From: Piscinibacter defluvii
GTDB taxonomy: Bacteria > Pseudomonadota > Gammaproteobacteria > Burkholderiales > Burkholderiaceae_C
Assembly: GCF_004011805.1 (NCBI RefSeq)
Contig: NZ_RCHJ01000003.1
Span: 434,001 to 498,000, forward strand
Direction of reading: 5' to 3'
Length of the DNA: 64,000 nt
This document shows positions 8,955-17,805 of the stretch, piece by piece. Positions within the stretch are counted from its first letter, which is position 1; every line of letters starts with the position of its first letter. A program made the translations under genes and the position numbers. The notes beneath the pieces are model-generated. The model worked only from the letters and a program-made list of their open reading frames with translations, was not told the origin of the DNA and did not search any database.

Positions 8955-9542
8955 GTGACCGAGCCGACCCTTGCCGCGCTGATCGAGGCGCTGCGCCGCC
9001 AGCCGGGCATCGGCCAGAAGTCGGCCCAGCGCATCGCCTACCACCTGCTGCAGCACGACCGAGCCGGCATGCAGCAGCTGGCGCGGGCGCTGGAGGCCGC
9101 GGCGACGCAGGTGCGCCACTGCGAGCGCTGCCACACCTTCAGCGAGGCGACGCTGTGCGACATCTGCCGCGACACGACGCGTGATGCGCGCCAGCTCTGC
9201 GTGGTCGAGACGCCGGCCGACCAGGGGGCGCTCGAGCGCACCGGCAGCTACCGCGGGCTGTACTTCGTGCTGCTCGGGCGCCTGAGCCCGCTGGACGGCG
9301 TCGGCGCGCGCGAGATCGGCGCGGCCGAGCTGCTGCAGCGTGCCGCCGACGGCGTGACCGAGGAGGTGATCCTCGCCACCAGCTTCACCGCCGAGGGCGA
9401 GGCCACCGCCCACGTGCTGGCCGAGGCCCTGAAGGCGCGCGGGCTGAAGGTGACGCGCATCGCGCGCGGCGTGCCGATCGGCAGCGAACTGGAGTACGTC
9501 GACCTCGGCACCATCGCCCACGCGCTGGTGGACCGGCACTGA
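8955..9542 (+). CDS. recR: Recombination mediator protein RecR
   Basis: RecR works with RecF and RecO to load RecA on gapped DNA. The 195-residue protein shows, in order, the helix-hairpin-helix ([19 protein letters not shown]), the Cys4 zinc finger ([18 protein letters not shown]), and the Toprim domain ([21 protein letters not shown] ... GRLSPLDG). The start is GTG at 8955, because the conserved [16 protein letters not shown] follows at once and no ATG is near. It lies 10 bases after ybaB, in the same operon as dnaX. Confidence 0.97.
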   Translation: MTEPTLAALIEALRRQPGIGQKSAQRIAYHLLQHDRAGMQQLARALEAAATQVRHCERCHTFSEATLCDICRDTTRDARQLCVVETPADQGALERTGSYRGLYFVLLGRLSPLDGVGAREIGAAELLQRAADGVTEEVILATSFTAEGEATAHVLAEALKARGLKVTRIARGVPIGSELEYVDLGTIAHALVDRH

Positions 9543-9555
9543 GCTCGCGTGCCGG

Positions 9556-11112
9556 TCAGCGCGCCGAGGCGGCCACCCGCGTGTTGCTGCCGCGCGCCGT
9601 GCGCTTGACGCTGGCGGTCTTGCGCGCCGCCGGCCGGCCCGCGGCGACCTTCTTGGCCGGCTTCGCGGCGACCCACACCACCACCTGCTCGCCCGCCCGG
9701 AACCGGCTGCCGACGGCCACGTCGTTCCACTGCGCCACCTGCGCCGGGGCGACCCGGTAGCGCCGCGCGACGCTGGCGACGCTGTCGCGCTTGCCGGCCT
9801 TGAGCACCAGCCGGCGCTTCGCCGGCTCGGCCGGTGCGAACGCGATCTGCGCATGTTCGGCCAGGTGCTCGGGCACGTCGGCATGGCGCTGTTCGCTGCG
9901 CGGCACCAGCAGCGCCGAGCCGGCACGCACCAGCATGCGCGGCGGAATGCGGTTGACCTCGCGCAGCGTCGCCTCGTCCATGCCCACCAGCTTGGCGGCC
10001 GCGGCGGTGCTGAGCGTCCGGGGTGCGACCCAGGCCGTCCAGCTCGCCAGCGGGCCGCGGTGCTGCGGCAGCCGGCGCACGAAGGTGTTGGCGTTGTCGT
10101 AGGGCAGCAGCACCTGCGGCGTGCCGGCGGCCAGGATCACCGGCTTGTTCATCTGCGGGTTGAGTGCCTTGAACTCGTCCAGCGGCAGCTCGGCCAGCGT
10201 GGCGGCCAGCGCGACGTCGATGTCGCGTTCGATCGGCACGGCCAGGAAGTAGGGGTGGTTGGCCAGTTCCGGCAGCTCGAGGCCGTAGTCGGCCGGCGCG
10301 AGAACGATGTTCTTGATCGCCTGCAGCTTGGGCACGTAGTTGCGCGTCTCGGCCGGCATGCGCAGGCTGTCGTAGTCGGTCGGCAGGCCGGCGCGGCGGT
10401 TGCGCTCGATGGCGCGGCCGACGTTGCCCTCGCCCCAGTTGTAGGCCGCCAGCGCGAGCTGCCAGTCGTCGAACATGCCGTGCAGCTTCTGCAGGTAGTC
10501 GAGCGCGGCGCGCGTGGAGGCCAGCACGTCGCGCCGGTCGTCGCGGAACATGTTCTGGCGCAGCTCGAAGCTGCGGCCGGTGGCGGGCATGAACTGCCAC
10601 ATGCCCGAGGCGCGTGCCGAGGACATCGCCTGAGGATTGAAGGCGCTCTCGACGAAGGGCAGCAGCGCCAGGTCGGCGGGCATGCCGCGCTTGTCGAGTT
10701 CCTCGACGATGTGGAACAGGTAGCGCCCGCCGCGCTCGGTCATGCGCTGCACGTAGTCGGGCCGGTCGGCGTACCAACGCTCCCATTGGCGCACCAGCTC
10801 GTTGTCGAGGGTCGGGATGCGCAGGCCGCCGCGCACGCGCTCCCACAGGTCGACGCGGGCGCTGCGGTCGTCGAGGTCGAGCGGCACCTCCGGGCGCAGC
10901 GGGTCGACCGGCGCCGGTGCCCTGGCGCTTTCCGCGGCCGGCTCGGCAAGCGGTACCGGTGCTGCCGGCGGGTCCGGGACGACGGGCACGGCCTCCGCGG
11001 CAACCGGCCCGACTGGCGTGTCGCCCGTCGTCGGCGCCGTTGCGCAGCCTGCCAGGAAGATTGCCAGCGCGGCCAGGCACGCTCGGACACGGACGGCGGT
11101 CGGTCGGGTCAT
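9556..11112 (-). CDS. mltD: Membrane-bound lytic murein transglycosylase D
   Basis: This 518-residue lipoprotein cleaves peptidoglycan glycan strands. A signal peptide ends in a lipobox (LAGC, Cys23), so it should be outer-membrane anchored. The SLT domain carries the catalytic Glu in PFVESAFNPQA, followed by SGMWQFMPATG and the LAAYNWGEGNV motif. Two LysM-like regions follow, one around MLVRAGSALLVP and a clear one near the C-terminus (KAGKRDSVASVARRYRVAPAQ, first part). The tail is Lys/Ala-rich. The ATG overlaps the stop of gloB by four bases (ATGA), so the two are translationally coupled. An ATG far upstream in this frame would run into gloB and is rejected. Confidence 0.95.
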   Translation of the reverse strand: MTRPTAVRVRACLAALAIFLAGCATAPTTGDTPVGPVAAEAVPVVPDPPAAPVPLAEPAAESARAPAPVDPLRPEVPLDLDDRSARVDLWERVRGGLRIPTLDNELVRQWERWYADRPDYVQRMTERGGRYLFHIVEELDKRGMPADLALLPFVESAFNPQAMSSARASGMWQFMPATGRSFELRQNMFRDDRRDVLASTRAALDYLQKLHGMFDDWQLALAAYNWGEGNVGRAIERNRRAGLPTDYDSLRMPAETRNYVPKLQAIKNIVLAPADYGLELPELANHPYFLAVPIERDIDVALAATLAELPLDEFKALNPQMNKPVILAAGTPQVLLPYDNANTFVRRLPQHRGPLASWTAWVAPRTLSTAAAAKLVGMDEATLREVNRIPPRMLVRAGSALLVPRSEQRHADVPEHLAEHAQIAFAPAEPAKRRLVLKAGKRDSVASVARRYRVAPAQVAQWNDVAVGSRFRAGEQVVVWVAAKPAKKVAAGRPAARKTASVKRTARGSNTRVAASAR

Positions 11113-11879
11113 CGGAATTCGTTCTTCCACTGGCGCAGCGCTGCGAACACGTCGCTGCCGCCGCGGCTGGGCGCGCCATGCGCCACCGCGGCCGCGACGA
11201 CGGCCGGCTCGTCGCAGCGCAGGAACGGGTTGACGGCGCGCTCGCGGGCGATGGTCGAGGGCAGGGTGGGGCGCTGTTGCGCACGTTCGGCCTCGCACCA
11301 GGCGGCGTAGCGCGCCAACGCTTCGTTGCCGGGCTCCACCGCATGCGCGAAGCGCAGGTTGGACAGGGTGTACTCGTGGGCGCAGCAGACCCGCGTGTCG
11401 CCCGGCAGCGCGGCCAGGCGTGCGAGCGAGGCGTGCATCTGCGGCGGCGTGCCCTCGAACAGGCGACCGCAGCCGCCGGAGAACAGCGTGTCGCCGCAGA
11501 ACAGCAGCGGCACGGGCTCGCCGCCCTGGTGGAAGTAGGCGATGTGGCCCGCCGTGTGCCCGGGCACCTCGATCACGTCGAAGCGCAGGCCGAGCACGTC
11601 GACCACGTCGCCGTCGTCGAGCGGCTCGTAGGGTGCCGGGATGTCCTCGCGCCGCGGGCCGTGCACCGTGCCGCGCAGGCGCGGGCGGAGGGCATCGACG
11701 CCGCCGACATGATCGCCATGGTGATGGGTCACTAGAATGCCCGCCAGAGTCAGGCGGTGTGCATCGAGCGCGGCTTCGACCGGTCCCGCTTCGCCTGGAT
11801 CCACGACCACGGCGCGGTCACCGTCGTGCAGCATCCAGATGTAGTTGTCGGCGAAGGCAGGCAGGGCGATCAGGTTCAT
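11109..11879 (-). CDS. gloB: Hydroxyacylglutathione hydrolase (glyoxalase II)
   Basis: This enzyme hydrolyses S-D-lactoylglutathione to D-lactate and glutathione, the second step of methylglyoxal detoxification. The 256-residue protein has the metallo-beta-lactamase metal motif THHHGDHVGG, the later ligands in PGHTAGHIAY and GDTLFSGGCGR, and the C-terminal glutathione-binding half (CCAHEYTLSNLRFA ... NPFLRCDE). It leads mltD. Its ATG overlaps, on the opposite strand, the ATG of the divergent methyltransferase within the tetranucleotide CATG at 11877-11880. Confidence 0.97.
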   Translation of the reverse strand: MNLIALPAFADNYIWMLHDGDRAVVVDPGEAGPVEAALDAHRLTLAGILVTHHHGDHVGGVDALRPRLRGTVHGPRREDIPAPYEPLDDGDVVDVLGLRFDVIEVPGHTAGHIAYFHQGGEPVPLLFCGDTLFSGGCGRLFEGTPPQMHASLARLAALPGDTRVCCAHEYTLSNLRFAHAVEPGNEALARYAAWCEAERAQQRPTLPSTIARERAVNPFLRCDEPAVVAAAVAHGAPSRGGSDVFAALRQWKNEFR

Positions 11880-12690
11880 GGCGGATAACCCGCGGATTAT
11901 AGGTTTGACCCGCTGGCTGCAGAGCCCGGCGGGCCGTTACCTGCTCGAGTGGGAACAGCAGCACCTGGACAGCGCGGTGGCCGACCTGTTCGGCTTCCAC
12001 GCCGTGCAGCTCGGCCTGCCCGAGCTCGACGCGCTGCGCGCCAACCGCATGCCGCACCGCTGGGTGGCCGAGCAGGCCGGAGCGCCAGCCGCCGCCGAGG
12101 AGGCCGCACTGCCGCGCGCCGCGCTGGCGCTGCGCGTCGACTACGACGCGCTGCCCTTCGACAGCGCCAGCCTCGACCTGGTGGTGCTGCCGCACACGCT
12201 GGAGCTGGCACACGACCCGCACCAGACGCTGCGCGAGGTCGAGCGGGTGCTGGTGCCGGAGGGCCGCGTGGTGATCGTCGGCTTCAACCCGGCCAGCCTG
12301 TGGGGCCTGCGGCAGCGCTTCGGGCGCATCCGGCGCGGCCTGGGGCTGGCGCGGCGCCAGGGCCTGTTCCTGCCCGATGCGGGCGAGTTCCTGGCCTACC
12401 GGCGGCTGCGCGACTGGCTGCGCCTGCTCAGTTTCGAGGTCGAGGCCGGACGCTTCGGCTGCTACCGGCTGCCGGTGGCTTCGGAGCGCTGGCTGCAGCG
12501 CAGCGCGTGGATGGACCATTCCGGCGAGCGCTGGTGGCCGGTGTTCGGCGCGGCCTATTTCGTCACCGCGGTCAAGCGCGTGCGCGGCATGCGGCTGGTG
12601 GGCCTGGCGCGCGAGCCGGTGCGGCGCGTCAAGGCCGGTGCCGTGATCGCCACGCAGAAGCAGCGCCGCACCGAGGAGGAACCGGCTTGA
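11878..12690 (+). CDS. Class I SAM-dependent methyltransferase
   Basis: This 270-residue protein is the methyltransferase usually found between gloB and rnhA in betaproteobacteria. The glycine-rich SAM loop of typical family members is weak here. Later motifs are clear: [21 protein letters not shown] (acidic and His motif after beta-4, in part), [20 protein letters not shown], and SLWGLR. The start [13 protein letters not shown] at 11878 is chosen because it places IIxLxxWLxSPxG near the N-terminus as in relatives. A TTG at 11905 and an ATG at 11845 (inside gloB) are alternatives. The substrate is unknown; some relatives are annotated only as methyltransferase type 11. It is followed by rnhA after 10 bases. 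Confidence 0.82.
   Translation: MADNPRIIGLTRWLQSPAGRYLLEWEQQHLDSAVADLFGFHAVQLGLPELDALRANRMPHRWVAEQAGAPAAAEEAALPRAALALRVDYDALPFDSASLDLVVLPHTLELAHDPHQTLREVERVLVPEGRVVIVGFNPASLWGLRQRFGRIRRGLGLARRQGLFLPDAGEFLAYRRLRDWLRLLSFEVEAGRFGCYRLPVASERWLQRSAWMDHSGERWWPVFGAAYFVTAVKRVRGMRLVGLAREPVRRVKAGAVIATQKQRRTEEEPA
11896..11901 (-). promoter_or_regulatory. -10 box of the gloB-mltD promoter
   Basis: A perfect TATAAT on the minus strand lies 16 bases before the gloB ATG. No good -35 box is seen 17 bases upstream. The element lies inside the first codons of the divergent methyltransferase gene, so one promoter is embedded in the opposite coding region. Confidence 0.5.
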
Positions 12691-12700
12691 GGACAAGGGC

Positions 12701-13159
12701 ATGAGCGGCGCGACGATTTCGCGCCCGCAGGTCGAGGTCTGGACCGACGGCGCCTGCAAGGGCAACCCCGGGCCGGGTGGCTGGGGCGTCTGGCTGCGCA
12801 GCGGCACGCACGAGAAGGAGCTGTTCGGCGGCGAGAAGCAGACCACCAACAACCGCATGGAACTCACGGCGGTCATCGAGGCTCTGTCTTCGCTCAAGCG
12901 CACCTGCGACGTCACGGTGCACACCGACAGCGAGTACGTGCGCAAGGGCATCACCGAATGGATCCACGGCTGGGAGCGGCGCGGCTGGAAGACGGCCGAC
13001 GGCAAGCCGGTCAAGAACGCCGAGCTCTGGCGGCGCCTGGACGCGCTGCGCAAGCTGCACCACGTGCAGTGGCGCTGGGTCAAGGGACACGCCGGCGACG
13101 TCGGCAACGAGCGGGCCGACGCCCTGGCCAACCGCGGTGCCGCGTCGGTGACTGCCTGA
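12701..13159 (+). CDS. rnhA: Ribonuclease HI
   Basis: RNase HI cuts the RNA strand of RNA-DNA hybrids, removing R-loops and primers. The 152-residue protein shows the four acidic catalytic residues in their motifs: Asp in [16 protein letters not shown], Glu in NNRMELTAV, Asp in [11 protein letters not shown], and Asp in NERADALAN. The basic handle region [15 protein letters not shown] is present, as in E. coli. The length is normal. It starts 10 bases after the methyltransferase stop. Confidence 0.98.
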   Translation: MSGATISRPQVEVWTDGACKGNPGPGGWGVWLRSGTHEKELFGGEKQTTNNRMELTAVIEALSSLKRTCDVTVHTDSEYVRKGITEWIHGWERRGWKTADGKPVKNAELWRRLDALRKLHHVQWRWVKGHAGDVGNERADALANRGAASVTA

Positions 13160-13226
13160 CGAAACCCCGCGCTGCGCCGGGCCATCCGGCACGCTACATT
13201 GCGTTGCGACTCGAAGGACGCCTGAC

Positions 13227-14378
13227 GTGAAGACCCTGCACACCGTCGTCGCCGTGCTCGGCATCGGCGCGGCCGGCACGCTCGCCTGGTGGTGGCAGCA
13301 GCGTGCGCCGGTCGGCGGCGCGCCCGTGCTGGCGGCCAGCGCCGCCGTGCCTGCGGCGCAGCCGGTCGCGGCCGCCCCGGTGGAGATCGGTCGCGTCGAG
13401 CTGGCGCGCATCGAGGACGACGCCCAGGCCGTGGGTTCGCTGCGTGCGCGCCAGAGCGTGATGCTGCGGCCCGAGGTCAGCGGCCGCATCGCGAAGTTCG
13501 GCTTCGAGAACGGTGCACGCGTGCGGCGCGGCCAGTTGCTGGTGCAGCTCGACGACACGCTGCAGCGCGCCCAGCTGCAGCAGGCGCAGGCGCAGGCCTC
13601 GATCGCGCGCACCACGCTCGAGCGCAATCGCGAGCTGCTGGCGCAGAGCTTCGTCAGCGCCAGCGCCGTCGACCAGAGCGCCGCGGCGCTGGAGGTGGCG
13701 CAGGCCCAGGTCGCGCTCGCGCAGGCGCAGCTGGCGCGCATGCGCATCGAGGCGCCGTTCGACGGCGTGGCCGGCATCCGCACGGTCGACCTGGGCGACT
13801 ACGTGAAGGACGGCACCGACCTGGTCAGCCTCGAGGACCGCTCGGCGATGTGGGTCGACTTCCGCCTTGCCGAGCGTTACCTCGCGCGGCTGAAGACGGG
13901 GCAGGGCGTCGAGGTGCAGATCGACGCGCTGCCCGGCCGCGGCTTCAAGGGCACGGTGGAGGCGGTGGATGCCCTGCTCGACGCCAACGGCCGCTCGCTG
14001 CTGGTGCGCGCGCGCCTGTCCGATCCGCAGGGTGAGCTGCGCTCGGGCATGTTCGCGCGTGCGCGGACGGTGTTCGCGGTGCGCGAGCAGGCCACGCTCG
14101 TGCCCGAGGAGGCGCTGGTGCCGCAAGGCGGCAAGCAGTTCCTGATCAAGGTGGTGGACGGGCCGAACGGCCAGGTCTCGCAGCGGCTGGAGGCGCGCAT
14201 CGGCGTGCGCCTGCCGGGCAAGGTGGAGATCCTCGAGGGCCTGAGCGGCGGCGACCAGGTCGTCACCGCCGGCCATGCGCGCCTGCTGCGCGGCGAGGCG
14301 GTGCCGCTGCGCGCGGTCGACATCGACGCGCCGGCCGCACCGAAGCGTCCGCCCCGCGCCGCCTCGTCCGCGGCATGA
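13227..14378 (+). CDS. RND efflux periplasmic adaptor subunit (membrane fusion protein)
   Basis: This 383-residue protein begins with one hydrophobic segment (residues about 5-22) anchoring it to the inner membrane, then an HlyD/AcrA-like body. The lipoyl half-motifs are at QSVMLRPEVSGRIAKFGFENG and LARMRIEAPFDGVAGIRTVDLG (in part), an alpha-hairpin lies between them, and a beta-barrel follows. The start is GTG at 13227, with GAAGGA at 13213-13218 upstream. The following permease begins in an ATGA overlap, so the pair forms one pump. No outer membrane channel gene is adjacent, so a shared TolC-like partner is likely. The exported substrates cannot be read from the sequence. Confidence 0.92.
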   Translation: MKTLHTVVAVLGIGAAGTLAWWWQQRAPVGGAPVLAASAAVPAAQPVAAAPVEIGRVELARIEDDAQAVGSLRARQSVMLRPEVSGRIAKFGFENGARVRRGQLLVQLDDTLQRAQLQQAQAQASIARTTLERNRELLAQSFVSASAVDQSAAALEVAQAQVALAQAQLARMRIEAPFDGVAGIRTVDLGDYVKDGTDLVSLEDRSAMWVDFRLAERYLARLKTGQGVEVQIDALPGRGFKGTVEAVDALLDANGRSLLVRARLSDPQGELRSGMFARARTVFAVREQATLVPEEALVPQGGKQFLIKVVDGPNGQVSQRLEARIGVRLPGKVEILEGLSGGDQVVTAGHARLLRGEAVPLRAVDIDAPAAPKRPPRAASSAA

Positions 14379-17300
14379 AGCTGTCGGAAACCTCGATCCG
14401 CCGTCCGGTCTTCGCGACCGTGATGTCGCTGATGCTGATCCTGGTCGGCGCGGTGTCCTTCCAGCTGCTGCAGGTGCGCGAGTACCCGCGCATCGACGAG
14501 CCGGTGGTCAACGTGACCACCCGCCTGACCGGCGCCTCGTCCGAGGTGATCGAGTCGCAGGTCACCAAGCCGCTGGAGGACTCGATCGCCGGCATCGAGG
14601 GCGTGGACATCATCACCTCGGTGTCGCGCTCGGAGCAGAGCCAGATCACGGTGCGCTTCAAGCTCAGCAAGAGCCCGGAGGACGCGGCGGCCGACGTGCG
14701 CGACCGCGTCTCGCGCGTGCGTGCCCGGCTGCCCGACGCGATCGACGAGCCGGTGATCGCCAAGGTCGAGGCCGACGCGACGCCGACCATCTGGCTCGCC
14801 TTCCAGAGCGACACGCTGTCGCCGCTGGAGATCACCGACGTGATCAACCGGGTCGTCAAGCCGCGCCTGCAGACCGTGCCGGGCGTGGCCGACGTGCAGA
14901 TCAACGGCGACCGCAAGTTCTCGATGCGCATCTGGCTCGACCCGGACAAGCTCGCCGCCTACCGGCTGACGGTGCAGGACGTCGAGGACGCGCTGCGGCG
15001 CCAGAACCTCGAGGTGCCGGCCGGGCGCATCGAGAGCCGGCAGCGCGAGTTCAGCGTCACCGCGCAGACCGATCTGGCCACGCCGGCACAGTTCGGCCAG
15101 ATCGCGCTCAAGACCGCCGCCGGCTACACGGTGCGGCTGGCCGAGGTGGCGCGCATCGAGCAGGCCGCGGCCAGCGAGCGCACCAGCGTGCGGCTGAACG
15201 GCGTGCCGGCCGTCTCCACCGGCGTGATCCGCCAGGCCACCGCCAATCCGCTCGAGGTCTCGGCCGGGGTGCGGGCGGTGATGCCGCAGATCCAGCAGGA
15301 ACTGCCGGCGGGCCTGCGCGTGGCCCAGGCGAACGACAACTCGGTGTTCATCGACCGCTCGATCCAGTCGGTCTACCGCACCATCGCCGAGGCGGTGGTG
15401 CTGGTGGCGCTGGTGGTGTTCGTGTTCCTGCGCCACCTGCGCGCCGCGGTGATCCCGCTGGTCACGATTCCCGTCAGCCTGATCGGGGTGTTCTCGGTGA
15501 TGGCGCTGGCCGGCTTCACGGTCAACACGCTCACGCTGCTGGCGCTGGTGCTGGCCATCGGCCTGGTGGTGGACGATGCGATCGTGGTGCTGGAGAACAT
15601 CTTCCGCCACATCGAGGAGGGCCTCAGCCCGTTCCAGGCCGCGCTGCGCGGCGTGCGCGAGGTCGGCTTCGCGGTGGTGGCGATGACGCTCACGCTGGCC
15701 GCGGTGTTCGCGCCGCTGGCGTTCACCCCCGGGCGCACCGGGCGGCTGTTCGTGGAGTTCGCGCTGACGCTGGCCGGCGCGGTGATCGTCTCCGGCTTCG
15801 TCGCACTGACGCTGACGCCGATGATGTGCAGCAAGCTGCTGCGCCACGAGCCGGCACCCAACCGCTTCGACCGCGGCATGGAGGCGCTGCTGGCCGGCCT
15901 GGGCCGTGCCTACGAGGGCGCGCTGCGCTTCGTGCTGGGGCAGCGCTGGATCGTCGGCCTGGTGATGGCGGTCTGTGCCGGCGCGAGCTGGTGGCTGTTC
16001 AGCCAGGCCAAGAGCGAGCTGGCGCCGCTGGAGGACCGCGGCGTGATCCTGGCCACCGTCAACGCCCCGGACGGCTCGACGCTCGAGTACACCCAGCGCT
16101 ACATGCAGGCGATCGAGCGCATCGGCATGGGCTACGAGGAGTTCGACCGGGTGTTCGTGGTGACCGGCAACCCGACGGTCTCGCAGGGTGTCTCGTTCCT
16201 GCGCACGGTGGACTGGTCGCAGCGCGAGCGCAGCACGCTGCTGCTCGCGCGCGAGCTGCTGCCCAGGTTTGCGGCGCTGCCCGGGGTGTCGGCCTTCCCG
16301 GTCACGCCGCCCTCGCTCGGTCAGGGCTTCCGCGAGCGCTCGATCAACGTGGTGATCGTCAGCTCCGATTCGTACGAGCGCATGGCCGGCGTGGCGCAGG
16401 CCTTTCTGGCCGAGATGGCGAAGAACCCGGGCATCGTGCAGCCCGACAGCGACCTGCGCCTGAACAAGCCCGAGCTGTTCCTGCAGGTCGACCGCGACCG
16501 TGCCGCCGATGCCGGCGTCAGCGTCGAGCAGGTGGCGCGCACCGTCGAGACCATGCTGGGCGGACGCAACGTGACGCGCTACAAGCGCGACGCCGAGCAG
16601 TACGACGTGATCGTGCAGACCGAGGGCCGCGGCCGCACCACGCCGGAGGACATCGACCGGCTGTTCGTGCGCGGTCGCAACGACGCGATGATCCCGCTCA
16701 GCTCCCTGGTGACGGTGCGCGAGTCGGTCAGCCCGCGCGAGCTGAACCACTTCAACCAGCGCCGCTCGGTCACGCTGACCGCCAACCTCGCGCCCGGCTA
16801 CGCGCTCGGCGAGGCGCTGCAGTTCATGGACGCCACCGCGGCCAAGGTGCTGCAGCCGGGCTACGCCCTCGAGCTGAACGGCGTCTCGCGCGAGTTCCGC
16901 GCCAGCAGCGGCGCGCTCGGGCTGGTGTTCGTGCTGGCGCTGCTGTTCATCTTCCTGGTGCTCGCGGCGCAGTTCGAGAGCTTCGTCGATCCGTTCGTCA
17001 TCCTGCTGTCGGTGCCGCTGTCGATGGTCGGCGCGCTGCTGGCGCTGCGCCTGTCGGGCGGCACGCTGAACGTTTACTCCCAGATCGGGCTGATCACGCT
17101 GGTCGGGCTGATCACCAAGCACGGCATCCTGATCGTCGAGTTCAGCAACCAGCTGCGCCAGCAGGGCCGCGACGTGATGCAGGCGGTGCAGGAGGCCGCG
17201 GCACTGCGCCTGCGGCCCATCCTGATGACCACCGCGGCGATGGTGCTGGGGGCGCTGCCGTTGGCGCTGGCCAGCGGCGCCGGCGCCGAGAGCCGGCGCC

Positions 17301-17455
17301 AGATCGGCTGGGTGATCGTCGGCGGCATGTCGCTGGGCACGCTGCTGACCGTGTTCGTCGTGCCGACGGTGTACACGCTGTTCGCGCGCCGGCGCGTGCC
17401 GGGCGAGATCACCGAGGCGGCCGAGCCGGCGGTCCCGGCCTCGGCGGCGCACTGA
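14375..17455 (+). CDS. RND efflux transporter permease subunit
   Basis: This 1026-residue inner-membrane proton antiporter has the AcrB/MexB plan: an N-terminal helix (SIRRPVFATVMSLMLILVGA), two large periplasmic loops, and 12 membrane segments. The proton-relay acidic pair is in LAIGLVVDDAIVVLENIF, and the partner Lys is in GLITKHGILIVEFSN. The HAE-1 type motifs (ATPTIWLAFQS, GVADVQINGDRKFSMRIWLD) point to small organic compounds rather than metals. It resembles the 1020-1030-residue MexK/VexF-like group. It overlaps the adaptor start-stop by four bases and its stop abuts that of the convergent next gene in TGATCA. Confidence 0.93.
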   Translation: MKLSETSIRRPVFATVMSLMLILVGAVSFQLLQVREYPRIDEPVVNVTTRLTGASSEVIESQVTKPLEDSIAGIEGVDIITSVSRSEQSQITVRFKLSKSPEDAAADVRDRVSRVRARLPDAIDEPVIAKVEADATPTIWLAFQSDTLSPLEITDVINRVVKPRLQTVPGVADVQINGDRKFSMRIWLDPDKLAAYRLTVQDVEDALRRQNLEVPAGRIESRQREFSVTAQTDLATPAQFGQIALKTAAGYTVRLAEVARIEQAAASERTSVRLNGVPAVSTGVIRQATANPLEVSAGVRAVMPQIQQELPAGLRVAQANDNSVFIDRSIQSVYRTIAEAVVLVALVVFVFLRHLRAAVIPLVTIPVSLIGVFSVMALAGFTVNTLTLLALVLAIGLVVDDAIVVLENIFRHIEEGLSPFQAALRGVREVGFAVVAMTLTLAAVFAPLAFTPGRTGRLFVEFALTLAGAVIVSGFVALTLTPMMCSKLLRHEPAPNRFDRGMEALLAGLGRAYEGALRFVLGQRWIVGLVMAVCAGASWWLFSQAKSELAPLEDRGVILATVNAPDGSTLEYTQRYMQAIERIGMGYEEFDRVFVVTGNPTVSQGVSFLRTVDWSQRERSTLLLARELLPRFAALPGVSAFPVTPPSLGQGFRERSINVVIVSSDSYERMAGVAQAFLAEMAKNPGIVQPDSDLRLNKPELFLQVDRDRAADAGVSVEQVARTVETMLGGRNVTRYKRDAEQYDVIVQTEGRGRTTPEDIDRLFVRGRNDAMIPLSSLVTVRESVSPRELNHFNQRRSVTLTANLAPGYALGEALQFMDATAAKVLQPGYALELNGVSREFRASSGALGLVFVLALLFIFLVLAAQFESFVDPFVILLSVPLSMVGALLALRLSGGTLNVYSQIGLITLVGLITKHGILIVEFSNQLRQQGRDVMQAVQEAAALRLRPILMTTAAMVLGALPLALASGAGAESRRQIGWVIVGGMSLGTLLTVFVVPTVYTLFARRRVPGEITEAAEPAVPASAAH

Positions 17456-17743
17456 TCAGACGCGCGCGCGCATCGCCTTGCGGGCCTGCACGAACTCGAA
17501 CGCGAAGTTGACCGCCTCGGCGATCGCGCGGTCGTTGTCGCGCCGCTCCTTGTCGGTCAGGTAGAAGGCGAAATCCACCTCGTGGCGGATGTAGCGCGGC
17601 GGCAGCCGGTTCAGCGCCACGCAGGCGATGTCGGCCAGCAGCTCGGGCGTGGCCAGGTGCGCGAAGCGCGGCGCGGACGCGCGCACCGCTTCGAACACCG
17701 CACGCTCGTGGTGGTTGAAGATCGAATCGAAATCGCCGCTCAT
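17456..17743 (-). CDS. ComFB-like protein
   Basis: This is a small soluble protein of 95 residues with the pattern of the late competence protein ComFB family (PF10719 by memory): FNHHERAVFEAV, LLADIACVALNRLPPRYIRHEVDF, then FYLTDKERRDN. ComFB of Bacillus is part of the comF operon but its role is unclear; some relatives bind cyclic dinucleotides. It lies downstream of nadC on the same strand, separated by a GC-rich hairpin. No competence genes are adjacent. Confidence 0.7.
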   Translation of the reverse strand: MSGDFDSIFNHHERAVFEAVRASAPRFAHLATPELLADIACVALNRLPPRYIRHEVDFAFYLTDKERRDNDRAIAEAVNFAFEFVQARKAMRARV

Positions 17744-17749
17744 GCCAGG

Positions 17750-17776
17750 GCCCCCGACGACAGGTCGTCCGGGGGC
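17750..17776 (-). other. GC-rich hairpin between nadC and the ComFB-like gene
   Basis: GCCCCCGACGA and TCGTCCGGGGGC are complementary apart from a single bulged base. On the minus strand the hairpin lies after the nadC stop and 7 bases before the ComFB-like ATG. There is no T-run after it, so it is not a typical intrinsic terminator. It could limit read-through or translation of the downstream gene; this is inference. Confidence 0.45.
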
Positions 17777-17805
17777 TATCGGCAGCCGGCGGCGCGGCTG
17801 TAGGG

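Noticed and set aside
11729-11744. TCACTAGAATGCCCGC inside gloB, identical to a stretch upstream of phaR (46251-46266)
   Set aside because: In gloB it is explained by codons for the conserved Ile-Leu-Val-Thr before the metal motif. It could be a promoter for the methyltransferase, but there is no -35 box and it is 140 bases away.
14275-17511. Long plus-strand open frame overlapping the RND permease in another frame
   Set aside because: The permease frame has all RND motifs and membrane segments; the other frame is Arg/Gly/Ala-rich without any domain.
17750-17776. Intrinsic terminator for nadC
   Set aside because: The hairpin lacks a T-run on the minus strand, so it is listed only as a hairpin.
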